From Euryarchaeota archaeon RBG_19FT_COMBO_56_21 (GTDB lineage Archaea > Thermoplasmatota > Thermoplasmata > UBA10834), in NCBI GenBank assembly GCA_001800815.1, contig MGWC01000031.1, positions 1 to 40,893 of the forward strand: a stretch of 40,893 bases of DNA. Direction: 5' to 3'. Shown piece after piece: positions 8,088-16,310 of the stretch. Each line of letters opens with the position of its first letter. The stretch's first letter is position 1. Both the position numbers and the translations under genes were made by a program. The notes under the pieces were generated by a model that worked only from the letters and a program-made list of their open reading frames with translations, did not search any database and was not told where the DNA came from.

Positions 8088-9053
8088 TCAAAGGCCCTCT
8101 GAGAAGACCGGAGCGTGCAGGCCTGCTCTCAGGATCGAATGCCGGACCGACAGGTCTCCGGACAGCTCTAGAATGGAAGACAAAGCGAGGAGGACCGAAG
8201 CGACGGTTTCCGTGGCCGCGACCCCTTGATACAAGGTCAGGCTCAGGGGCACGAGGAGGCCCGCGATGATGGCGACTCCGATGAACGCGACAGCCACCTT
8301 CGTTGTGGTCAACTTCCTGAGCGACTCTCTGGCAGTAGCCGTTGATGTCTTCATGTTCATCACGTAGATCACCAGGAGAGCGAACATGGAGACCAGTAGC
8401 ACAGAGTCGATCGTCGTCAGTGTGTCCTCATTGGGAATGTCCGATCCCATGGCGATCAGCGTCAGATAGGTCATCGCGGTCCCGCCAGCGACGGCGTACG
8501 TGAAGAACAGTGGAGGCATGAGCGCCGTGTTCCACGCAGTGATAGACTTGCACGATGCAAGCACGAACCCGTCATAGACCATTACCAGGGACGCGCTCAG
8601 GATCGCACCGATCAGCAGCGCGTCGGAGAAGGTCGATCCGGTCTCCCATGGGACCCAGTCGAAACCGATGTCGGGTGCCAGGTAAGCCGCTCCGAACGCG
8701 ACGAACACTACCATGAATATGAGGCCCCTGCTTATCCACGAGGTCTTCGGTTTCAAGAAGAGCCTGTAGAATCTCTTGGGCTGACCGAGATACATCAGGT
8801 GGGCCACAGTCTTGCCGACACCGACCACCAGGAGGCCCACGAGCGCGCTCGTGACGGAATCGATCAGCCAGGTCGAGACCACGAACTGTCCCGCGCCGAC
8901 GCCTCCAAGGAAGAGGGCCATCAGAAGGGCGCCGTCCCGCCATCTCCTCCTGCCGCCGAACCCCCACTCCATCTGCGTTCGCGCGCCCGGCTTGAAATCC
9001 TCCTGCTGCAACACGCAGGCATCACCTTGACTTGAGGATGTAGATTGCGACAT
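8088..9053 (-). CDS. NrfD/PsrC-type membrane subunit of Mo oxidoreductase
   Basis: The 321-residue polytopic protein with about eight membrane segments belongs to the NrfD/PsrC family, which passes electrons between quinone and the Fe-S subunit of CISM enzymes. It has the FLGGVGAGQF segment near residue 50, typical of the first helix, and a KTVAHLMYLGQPKRFYR loop near 85 with the family GxP pattern. It starts at ATG with GAGGTGA upstream and lies 7 bp behind the ferredoxin subunit. Its partner subunits lack Tat signals, so the catalytic side should face the cytoplasm. Confidence 0.9.
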   Translation of the reverse strand: MSQSTSSSQGDACVLQQEDFKPGARTQMEWGFGGRRRWRDGALLMALFLGGVGAGQFVVSTWLIDSVTSALVGLLVVGVGKTVAHLMYLGQPKRFYRLFLKPKTSWISRGLIFMVVFVAFGAAYLAPDIGFDWVPWETGSTFSDALLIGAILSASLVMVYDGFVLASCKSITAWNTALMPPLFFTYAVAGGTAMTYLTLIAMGSDIPNEDTLTTIDSVLLVSMFALLVIYVMNMKTSTATARESLRKLTTTKVAVAFIGVAIIAGLLVPLSLTLYQGVAATETVASVLLALSSILELSGDLSVRHSILRAGLHAPVFSEGL

Positions 9054-9060
9054 TTAATTC

Positions 9061-9690
9061 TCACCTCGCTGGTAGATAGTACACGGACGCGTCCGTGCCG
9101 TATTCCGGATGCAGCTGCATGCCCCTCCTCTTCTTGATCAGCTGCGAGACCTCCGATTCCGGATCGTCCAGATCGCCGAAAGTCCTCGCCTCGCAGGGAC
9201 ATGCGTTCACGCACGCCGGCTGCTTCCCTTGCTCGACCCTCTCCTCGCAGAAGTCGCACTTGCTCACGACCCCTTTGTCGCTCTCCTCGAGCCACTTCTT
9301 CTTGGAGTACTCGGCATACGGCGAGGACGGTTTCTTGTCGCCTGTGAAGTAGTCCTTCCAGTCAGGCGCGAAACATCTCGCGCCGTAGGGGCATGCCACA
9401 GCGCAGTACCTGCATCCAACGCACTCATCCGAGTCCACGGTGACTCTTCCGTCAGGCTGCTTCTTTGTGGCCCCGGTCGGACAGACCTTCTCGCACTCGG
9501 GCTCTCTGCAGTGCATGCACAGGAGAGGCACTGCCTGCCGTATCACCGTGGGGTACTTGCCGGATTCGATCCTCACGACCTTCGCCCAGAACACTCCGGG
9601 AGGTGTGTGATGTTCCACCTTGCACGCGACCGAGCAGGAATGGCATCCAGTGCATCTCTTGAGGTCGATCACCATCCCCCATCTAACCAC
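9061..9690 (-). CDS. Four-cluster [4Fe-4S] ferredoxin subunit (PsrB/DmsB type)
   Basis: The 209-residue electron-transfer subunit has four Cys quartets: C13/16/19/23, C58/61/66/70, C90/93/96/100 and C145/148/160/164. This is the arrangement of DmsB/PsrB/FdnH-type subunits that wire the Mo catalytic subunit to NrfD. There is no signal peptide. The start is GTG 9690, overlapping the upstream stop by 8 nt and preceded by GGGGGAG; ATG 9675 is an alternative. Gene order catalytic-FeS-NrfD-FdhD fits one complex. Confidence 0.93.
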   Translation of the reverse strand: MVRWGMVIDLKRCTGCHSCSVACKVEHHTPPGVFWAKVVRIESGKYPTVIRQAVPLLCMHCREPECEKVCPTGATKKQPDGRVTVDSDECVGCRYCAVACPYGARCFAPDWKDYFTGDKKPSSPYAEYSKKKWLEESDKGVVSKCDFCEERVEQGKQPACVNACPCEARTFGDLDDPESEVSQLIKKRRGMQLHPEYGTDASVYYLPAR

Positions 9691-12286
9691 TGCGGTCTCC
9701 CCCGTCCTTGTAGAGTTTCACTTTCACGCAGATGTCCTGACCCAGAGAGACAGGGCACGTGTGTTCCTTATCTATCTCGATCAGCTCGTTGAAGAAGACC
9801 CCCTTGTCCTTCGCGATCGGCATTCCCTTGCTCCAGTGGCCTGCATTCGCGGCTATGGCCACATGATCGGGCCTTATCCCGTCGGTGATGTGGACTCTGC
9901 CTTTTGCCTTCGAGCCCTTGGAGTTCTCCAACCAGACGAGGTCTCCTTCTTTCACTCCTTTCCTGTTCGCGGTCTCCGTGTTCAGCTGTATAGTGTACGT
10001 GTACGGATCATTCTGGGACACTTCGTTCAGCCACGGGTTCTGCATCGTCATCGAATATGTGTGCAATGCCGACCGCCAATAGAACGCTTCGAGGTCGTAC
10101 TCAGGATTCTTCTCCGTGTGAGTCGGACAGGGCCTCCACTCGGGCAGGGCGTTGTGAGCGCTCCAGTCCACTAGGTCCGGGACGCCATACTTTTCTGCAA
10201 TGGCCCTGCTCTTCCTCCCCGCCCTGATGATCCATTCGAGGTAGACCGGGACTCTCACATCGTTGAAAGCTCTCCAGTAGACCTCCTCGACGCGCTTGTC
10301 CCACTTCAGATACCCGTGCTCTTTGAAGTAGTCCAAGCCTTTGTCAGGACCGAACCTGTCCTTCATGATTATGTCCAGCATCCTCTCGAAGTTCAGTTTC
10401 TCCTTTGGATCCAGCACCTTCTTGAAGTCGAGGTCGCCGCCGTAGGCCCTGTTGACCCATTCCCGGGCGGCTTCGATGTATCTGTCGCGCAGCCCGAGCC
10501 TCTCCGACAGCTCCAGGATCACATCGATCATGGGCCTCCGCTCATACATCGGTTTGATCACTGGCTGTCTGATGGCCCATATCCATTCGCCGAGCCCGGT
10601 ACCGTGACAGGAGACGCCTACGGTCGGGAAGGTGGTCGCGGACGAATATCTCTCGAGGTAGCACGCATCGGGCAGCACGAGGTCCGCGGCCGATTCCTCG
10701 AACTCGGTCGAGTAGATGTTGAATGATGCTATGAACCCGAACTTCTGCAGGAAGTTCTTCATCAGCGTCTTCGGGTTCCCAACGGACATGATCTGGTTAG
10801 TCGCGAAGCTGATCATCACGTCCGGCCTGTATGGAATCTTGAACTTCTGCCAGAGCTCCTCGTTATTGTCCCAAGCCATGATGGTCGTGTAGGTCGGAAT
10901 GTAGAACATGTCCTGGAGGTCCAGCCTCTCGGGAGGGTCCTTTGGCTCTGGTGGAGGATATGGCAGATGAGCGTACGGCCAGTTCTTGGCGACGAGTAGA
11001 CCGTCCTTGTCCGGCTCCACGGAGTACTTCAGCCGTCCAGTGCCGGGATAGCCCAAGTGCACAGGCGGGCCGAATGCGAGCGCCCCGCCAGGCACATCCG
11101 CGGATCCGACCAGGTGGTTCAGAAGGACGAGGGACATGCAGTCCCATGCCTGGTTGTAGTGCCCCTGGGAGCCACGGAAGTATATCGATGCGACGGGCCT
11201 GTAGGGAAGCGTCTTGCCGTCGATGGATATGGTGCTGCCGATCCTGGCCTCCTCCCCGAAGTCTTTGGCAATCCTCCTCAGAGTGCTCGCCGAGACTCCA
11301 CAGATCTCCGAGGCGTGCTCGGGAGTGTATTTCTTGAGGTGATTCCTCAGCAGCTGGAAGGATGGGGTGCATTTCGTGCCGTCGACGTCGAACTCGCCCT
11401 CGAGAGCGCAATCCTTGACATTCTCTGAGTTGAAAGGCTCGACCTTCTTGTCGATAATGTTCCACACGAGTGGGACTCCTGACTTCTTGTCTCTACGGTA
11501 CAGTCCGTCCGGTGCGACGAGATATGGCCCGTTAGTCTTCCACTTGATGTATTCTTTGTCGTACGCACTGTACTCGCTGAGAAGGAGGTTGGCCATCGCC
11601 AATGCAGCAGCAGCGTCTGTGCCCGCCTTGATCGGGACCCACTCCTCAGCGGTCGACGCCTGAGTGCTGAGGAACGGATCGAATACGATGAGCCGCATCC
11701 CCCTTGCCTTGGCATCTGCCGCCTGCTTCGCGGCGACGTTCGCGGCGTGCCCCGCGCCGTGCCCCTTGGAACAGCCCCAGTAGATGGCCATGTTGCAGTA
11801 CTTGAAGTCAGGGATGACGGACCATGATGCGTGATAGATCCCACCGATCATGTGCGCCCCGTTGCCGCAGTGCAGCCCTCCTCCACCTGTGTAGTAGTTG
11901 GGAGTGCCGAAGGCTTTTCTGAAGCACAGGACGTTGAAGGCTCGCTCCGCGGGGAACGTGGGGCTGCCGACCGTGTAGAGACCTCTCGGATCTTTTTTCA
12001 GGCATTCGCCGAGCTTGGAGGTGAGTAGGTCCATCGCCTCATTCCATGAAATCCGCTTCCAGCCCGGATCCACGCCGATACCCTTCTCCGGGTTCGTCCT
12101 CAGCAATGGGTAGTTGAGCCTGCTAGGATCGTACAGCATCATCAGGGACGATAGCCCCTTGGCGCAGATGTTCCCATATCCCTGGGGGGAATCGGGGACT
12201 CCCTCGATTCCAACAACGACTCCATCCTCGACGCGCACGTTCACTGTGCATGTGCCGTAGCACATGCCGCAACTTGTAGTAACCAT
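9683..12286 (-). CDS. Molybdopterin (bis-MGD) oxidoreductase catalytic subunit, CISM family
   Basis: The 867-residue catalytic subunit is of the PsrA/PhsA/PadB-like DMSO reductase superfamily. The N-terminal [4Fe-4S] site is C6/C9/C13/C41; C140 in GGGLHCGNGAH is the likely Mo ligand. Molybdopterin-binding stretches include IYWGCSKGHGAGH, IVFDPFLSTQA, YFRGSQGHYNQAW and a C-terminal dinucleotide-binding domain from about residue 740. There is no twin-arginine leader, and an in-frame TGA two codons before the ATG rules out a longer N-terminus, so the enzyme should stay cytoplasmic. The substrate cannot be read from sequence: polysulfide or thiosulfate reduction, formate oxidation and acyl-CoA alpha-oxidation are all possible. 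mobA and fdhD lie nearby. Confidence 0.93.
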   Translation of the reverse strand: MVTTSCGMCYGTCTVNVRVEDGVVVGIEGVPDSPQGYGNICAKGLSSLMMLYDPSRLNYPLLRTNPEKGIGVDPGWKRISWNEAMDLLTSKLGECLKKDPRGLYTVGSPTFPAERAFNVLCFRKAFGTPNYYTGGGGLHCGNGAHMIGGIYHASWSVIPDFKYCNMAIYWGCSKGHGAGHAANVAAKQAADAKARGMRLIVFDPFLSTQASTAEEWVPIKAGTDAAAALAMANLLLSEYSAYDKEYIKWKTNGPYLVAPDGLYRRDKKSGVPLVWNIIDKKVEPFNSENVKDCALEGEFDVDGTKCTPSFQLLRNHLKKYTPEHASEICGVSASTLRRIAKDFGEEARIGSTISIDGKTLPYRPVASIYFRGSQGHYNQAWDCMSLVLLNHLVGSADVPGGALAFGPPVHLGYPGTGRLKYSVEPDKDGLLVAKNWPYAHLPYPPPEPKDPPERLDLQDMFYIPTYTTIMAWDNNEELWQKFKIPYRPDVMISFATNQIMSVGNPKTLMKNFLQKFGFIASFNIYSTEFEESAADLVLPDACYLERYSSATTFPTVGVSCHGTGLGEWIWAIRQPVIKPMYERRPMIDVILELSERLGLRDRYIEAAREWVNRAYGGDLDFKKVLDPKEKLNFERMLDIIMKDRFGPDKGLDYFKEHGYLKWDKRVEEVYWRAFNDVRVPVYLEWIIRAGRKSRAIAEKYGVPDLVDWSAHNALPEWRPCPTHTEKNPEYDLEAFYWRSALHTYSMTMQNPWLNEVSQNDPYTYTIQLNTETANRKGVKEGDLVWLENSKGSKAKGRVHITDGIRPDHVAIAANAGHWSKGMPIAKDKGVFFNELIEIDKEHTCPVSLGQDICVKVKLYKDGGDRSG

Positions 12287-12379
12287 CGTTCACCAGCTGG
12301 GCCAGGAGGAGAAAGACACCAATCTACTTAATCGTGGCGTCTTTCCATATAGGGCAAACACAGCTCAGATGACCATTTA

Positions 12380-12862
12380 CTATCTCGACTTCAGTCTCTC
12401 CGCGACAAACTCAACAATCCGGGGTACCGCTTTCGCCACTTTCGGGGTCATCTTGTCGCTGACGTTCTCGATATCTTCCACTTCGACTGCGACAAAAATC
12501 AGTTCGCTCGGCATCTTCTCGGGCACGATTCGCCTGCCCATGGCCAACGCGGTCGGTATGTTGATTCCGTGCGGAGAAGCCCCATGGACAGACCTGATGA
12601 AGTCGTCCTCTGTGAGCGTGTAGAAATCGCCCGGCGCGCCCCCCTTGGTCCTGATGGCATCAACTATGATCACCTTGTCATATCCAACCACCATGTCGAG
12701 CAGCTCGAGCCCGCTTGCGGGGAGCTCCTCGATCTCCACTCCTGGAAGGTTGAGTTTCTTGAGCTCCCTCGCGACGAATATGCCTACTCCGTCGTCCGTG
12801 AGAATCGGATTTCCTACGCCGAGGACGAGTTTCTTCACACGCGTACTAACAACGTCGACCAT
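12380..12862 (-). CDS. NiFe hydrogenase maturation endopeptidase (M52 family)
   Basis: The 160-residue protease removes the C-terminal peptide of the NiFe large subunit after Ni insertion. Signatures are the N-terminal GVGNPILTDDGVG with the Ni-sensing Glu/Asp region, the second acidic position in VIIVDAI near residue 64, and HGASPHGIN near 93. It directly follows mvhA (70 bp), whose product keeps a 26-residue tail after the last metal ligand. Family is clear; the tail of MvhA is its likely substrate. Confidence 0.93.
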   Translation of the reverse strand: MVDVVSTRVKKLVLGVGNPILTDDGVGIFVARELKKLNLPGVEIEELPASGLELLDMVVGYDKVIIVDAIRTKGGAPGDFYTLTEDDFIRSVHGASPHGINIPTALAMGRRIVPEKMPSELIFVAVEVEDIENVSDKMTPKVAKAVPRIVEFVAERLKSR

Positions 12863-12932
12863 AATAATTCTGTCTTATCAGCCCTGTCTCCAAAAGAAGA
12901 TGAGGATGAGGGGAAACCCCCTCACGAAATGC

Positions 12933-14447
12933 TCAGAAGTTTTTCAGGGACTTCAGGACAGAGCCGTCTTTCCGTCTGATGTTGACCTCTAGCGCCGGTC
13001 CGCCGTTCAGCGAGTGTGTCCCGCACGAGTGGCACGGGTCGTAGCACCTGAAGGCCATCTCGACCTTGTTCAGGAGCCCTGGGGAGACCATCCAGTCCTT
13101 GATCAATGCCTTTGCCGCCTGGCGCACGCTCGCGTTGCTCGCCGCGTAGTTGTTCGTCGAGGCGACTATCATGTTGATCTTGGTGCACAGGCCGTCCTTG
13201 TCAGAGGCGTAGTGGTGTATCAGCGTGCCTCTCGGGGCCTCGCATATGCCCACGCCCTCCTTCGGCTGCCCGAACGGGCCTCTGATGTCGTCGCTCGTGA
13301 TCTTCTTGTCGCTCGCGAGCTCGAGCATCCTCTCGGCGGCGTACTGCAGCTCCATCACGCGCGCCCAGTGGAACGCGAGCGTGAAGTGCAACGGTCCTGT
13401 CACTCCGAGGTCCTTTATGGTCTTCTTGAAGAACTCGTACTCCTTCTGCGCGAGCGGCGTCGTGAACCCGTTGCTGACGTTGACTCTCGCGAGCGGGCCG
13501 ACCCTGTATATGCCGTTGCCCTTGCCTGGCATCAGGCCTTTCCAACCGACCTTCTTCAGAAAAGGCATCTTCATGTAGGTCCAGGGCTCGACGTGCTCCG
13601 CGATGACGTCCAGGTACTCGTCTGGGCGGAACTTCTCGACTTCCTTTCCGTCCTGGTCGACAACTCTGATGTCACCGTCGTAGAAATTGCTCTTTCCAGC
13701 CTTGTCGACCATGCCCATGTAGTAGGTCTCGAGGTAGTACGCGTCCTTGTTGAGCACGAGGCCCATGTAGTCCTTGTTGCCCAGAACTAGGTCGTGGAAG
13801 AGCTTGATCGTGAACTCGCCGAACTTGACGCACGACATTGCCATCTCTTCCATCTTCGCGCGCTCCTCCTCGGAGATCTGCTTCGACACTCCGCCGGGCA
13901 GGCCGAACACCGGGTGCGTGGCCCTCCCGCCAGTTATCTCCTGGACCTTCTGTCCGTATGACCTGTGCTTGATGACCTCTGCCCCTATGGGTACGCCGAC
14001 CGCGTCGACCACTCCCAGCACGTTCCTCTTGTTTGCCGGAGCTGACGGTCCCAACACGAAGTCGGGGGCAGCTAGCGCGTAGAAGTGTGCTATGTGACTG
14101 TGCATGTATTGGCCCATGTAGAACAATTCTCTGATCTTCGTGGCGGTCTCAGTCGGCGTGGCGCTGAAGACTGCGTCCAGAGTCTTGGTAGAGGCTATGT
14201 GGTGCGCCGCGGGACACACCCCGCAGAGCCTGTTCGTGAGCACGGGCAGCTCCATGACGTGCCTGCCGATACAGAACCTCTCGAAACCTCTGAGCTCGGG
14301 AACCTGCAGGTAGGCGTTCTCGACGTTGCCCTGGTCGTTCAGGAATATCTCGATCTTCCCGTGGCCCTCGAGCCTGGTGATCGGGTCTATCGTGATCTGC
14401 CTCTCTTTCGTCTTCGTAGGTGTGTCGTTGATTATGGGTCCGGCCAT
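12933..14447 (-). CDS. mvhA: F420-non-reducing [NiFe]-hydrogenase large subunit
   Basis: The 504-residue catalytic subunit coordinates NiFe through C75/C78 (RLCGVC) and C472/C475 (DPCHSCGTH). H478 marks the expected protease cut, leaving a 26-residue C-terminal peptide. Its RLEGHGKI start and the PVLTNRLCGVCPAAHH context match group 3c (Mvh/Vhu) enzymes, which feed H2 electrons to HdrA through MvhD. mvhG ends immediately before it (TAGATG). It has Cys rather than Sec at the Ni site. The cytosolic complex is expected to be MvhAG plus one or more MvhD. Confidence 0.97.
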   Translation of the reverse strand: MAGPIINDTPTKTKERQITIDPITRLEGHGKIEIFLNDQGNVENAYLQVPELRGFERFCIGRHVMELPVLTNRLCGVCPAAHHIASTKTLDAVFSATPTETATKIRELFYMGQYMHSHIAHFYALAAPDFVLGPSAPANKRNVLGVVDAVGVPIGAEVIKHRSYGQKVQEITGGRATHPVFGLPGGVSKQISEEERAKMEEMAMSCVKFGEFTIKLFHDLVLGNKDYMGLVLNKDAYYLETYYMGMVDKAGKSNFYDGDIRVVDQDGKEVEKFRPDEYLDVIAEHVEPWTYMKMPFLKKVGWKGLMPGKGNGIYRVGPLARVNVSNGFTTPLAQKEYEFFKKTIKDLGVTGPLHFTLAFHWARVMELQYAAERMLELASDKKITSDDIRGPFGQPKEGVGICEAPRGTLIHHYASDKDGLCTKINMIVASTNNYAASNASVRQAAKALIKDWMVSPGLLNKVEMAFRCYDPCHSCGTHSLNGGPALEVNIRRKDGSVLKSLKNF

Positions 14448-15470
14448 CTAGCTCACCGCCTTCCGTCTTCCGCGCTCGGTCACAGCCCTCTTGAGCGCCG
14501 ACTTCGGGAGCGTGAACGCATAGAATGTTCCCAGCGGGTCCTTGACCTGCATCATCAGTTCCATGATCTGTTCCTCGCTCATCTTAGACTCCGCATCTGT
14601 TATGTTCAGCAGCGATGATAGCGCGCTCAGCATGCTCGCGCCCTGCTCCATGACGCCCTTGGTCGGGCCCATGCAGCCCCTGCACGGCATCTGGGCGTTC
14701 GGGCACATCGCGCCGCAGCCGGCCCTTGTCGCCGGTCCGATGCATATGATGCCCTGGTCCAGGAGGCACTTCTTCGGGTCTGGCTTGATCTCGTATGCCT
14801 GGTAGATCCTCTCGATCCGCCTGCCCTTCTCGACCCTCTCCCTCTTGCACTCGTCGCACAGGGTCTTGTCCGAAGCGATCACCGCTCCCTTCGGCGGGAG
14901 CGGGGTTCCCTTGGTGACGTACTGAGCAACAGCACTCACCGCCATCGCAATCAGGTTGGTCGTCGGCGGGCACCCGGGCATGAAGTAGTCTACATCCACG
15001 ACCTCGTCAAGCGTCTTGACGGTGTCGTAGAACTCCGGGAGTTCCAGCTCCCCCTCCTTCACCTTGATGTGCGTTTGGGGCACCACGAAGCTCGGGTTGT
15101 CGGTGGACTGCGTGTTCTTGTACACCGTTTCGAATATTTCCTTCCTGTTCGTTACATTTGCAAGGCCCGGCGTGCCCCCGTAACATGCGCACGAGCCGAA
15201 CGATATCATAAGCACCGATTTCTGGCGCAGCAGTTTGGCGATGTGCTCGTTTTCCGAATTCCTGATGGCGCCGTTGTAGAAGCTGACGGTTATGGACTTG
15301 TCGGGCATCGCCTCGATGTCTTTGATCTTGCCGTCGAACCCGATAGGCCAGAAGACAACGTCCGCTATCGCGTGTACGTCCAGTATCATAGCGTCTATGT
15401 CAAGGAGCGCGACGTCGCATCCTCCGCAGCCCGCTCCCCAGTACTGTGCTATCTTGATCTTTTCACCCAT
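14448..15470 (-). CDS. mvhG: F420-non-reducing hydrogenase small subunit
   Basis: The 340-residue small subunit carries three Fe-S clusters. The proximal-cluster start GAGCGGCDVALL (C15, C18), the GSCACYGGTPG motif and MPGCPPTT are present, followed by Cys-rich C-terminal motifs (LCDEC, KKCL, CGAMCPNAQMPCRGC) for medial and distal clusters. There is no Tat signal, so it is cytosolic. A GAGGTGA ribosome binding site precedes the ATG. It lies between the free wHTH gene (13 bp) and mvhA (0 bp). Confidence 0.96.
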   Translation of the reverse strand: MGEKIKIAQYWGAGCGGCDVALLDIDAMILDVHAIADVVFWPIGFDGKIKDIEAMPDKSITVSFYNGAIRNSENEHIAKLLRQKSVLMISFGSCACYGGTPGLANVTNRKEIFETVYKNTQSTDNPSFVVPQTHIKVKEGELELPEFYDTVKTLDEVVDVDYFMPGCPPTTNLIAMAVSAVAQYVTKGTPLPPKGAVIASDKTLCDECKRERVEKGRRIERIYQAYEIKPDPKKCLLDQGIICIGPATRAGCGAMCPNAQMPCRGCMGPTKGVMEQGASMLSALSSLLNITDAESKMSEEQIMELMMQVKDPLGTFYAFTLPKSALKRAVTERGRRKAVS

Positions 15471-15483
15471 GTTAGTTCACCTC

Positions 15484-15843
15484 TTACTTCCTCGGTACGG
15501 CCACATACTGCGGCGACTGGCCCTTCATGCCCACTTGCTCGACCAGCCTCCATTTCTTCAGGGCTATGATGTGCTTCACCAGCTCGGTCTTCGGAATGTT
15601 CGTGGTCTCGTGCAGTTCGTGGATGGTCCTCGGGCCCGCCTCCATCTCCTGGAGGATCAGGTTCCTCTCGAGTTCCACGGACGCCGCCTTCTGAACCACG
15701 ACGTCGTATCTCTGCTCGGAGACGATCTCCCCGAACACGTTCCCGGTGGTGGTCAGGGAGCCCTTCTTCCCGAGGAGCCACCTCACCCTCTCACCGTCGA
15801 CCGTTCTAAGTGCCGCGCGTATCTTGGCCTCCCGGTGCGCCAT
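15484..15843 (-). CDS. Free winged-helix domain protein next to mvhD
   Basis: The 119-residue protein has an N-terminal helical part with a GNVFGEIV motif, then a winged-helix domain from about residue 67 whose recognition helix lies near NIPKTELVKHIIALKK. The same two-part unit forms the C-terminal half of the two MvhD fusions at 19.3 and 23.1 kb, where GNVYG and GNVFG motifs also occur. Here it is a separate gene directly after mvhD and before mvhG. ATG 15843 is chosen; a TTG at 15849 is 2 codons upstream. It could be a redox-linked regulator or simply an assembly domain of the Mvh-Hdr complex. Confidence 0.85.
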   Translation of the reverse strand: MAHREAKIRAALRTVDGERVRWLLGKKGSLTTTGNVFGEIVSEQRYDVVVQKAASVELERNLILQEMEAGPRTIHELHETTNIPKTELVKHIIALKKWRLVEQVGMKGQSPQYVAVPRK

Positions 15844-15845
15844 CC

Positions 15846-16310
15846 TCAAACACCACCTCGGTATGGGGACGGCCCCAGTTCCTTGACTGTGTTAGTGAAG
15901 TCGACAATGGTCTTCTGGAACTTCTCGCCTTCACCAGCAGAAACCCACTCGAGCTTCAGCCGGTCGGGGTCGAATCCGAACTGCTGTATGAGCATCTTCA
16001 GGAGGGCTATTCGCCTGCGGGTCCTGTAGTTCCCTCCGATGTAGTGGCAGTCCGCCGGGTGACAGCCTGCTACAAGGACGCCGTCCGCGCCCCTCTCGAA
16101 GGCCCTCAGGACGAACTCGGGATCCACTCTGGCGGAGCACATGACCCTTATCACTCTGAAGTTAGGGGGCATCTGCAGCCTGCTAACTCCCGCCAGGTCC
16201 GCGCCTGCGTACGAGCACCAGTTGCAGCAGAATACCAGGAGCTTGGGGTCGAATGCCTTCTCGATCTCGCCCGCGGTGGAACTGCTGTTGTGCGTTGCAT
16301 CAGTGCTCAT
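15846..16310 (-). CDS. mvhD: MvhD-type [2Fe-2S] electron-transfer protein
   Basis: The 154-residue MvhD passes electrons from MvhAG to HdrA. It has a 20-residue polar N-terminus, then [21 protein letters not shown] and [10 protein letters not shown], which hold the cluster Cys. It overlaps the upstream tandem hdrA by 11 nt and has GGAGGTGA 6 nt before its ATG. With mvhG and mvhA two genes downstream, this is the copy most likely to belong to the hydrogenase. It ends just before the free wHTH gene. Confidence 0.95.
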   Translation of the reverse strand: MSTDATHNSSSTAGEIEKAFDPKLLVFCCNWCSYAGADLAGVSRLQMPPNFRVIRVMCSARVDPEFVLRAFERGADGVLVAGCHPADCHYIGGNYRTRRRIALLKMLIQQFGFDPDRLKLEWVSAGEGEKFQKTIVDFTNTVKELGPSPYRGGV

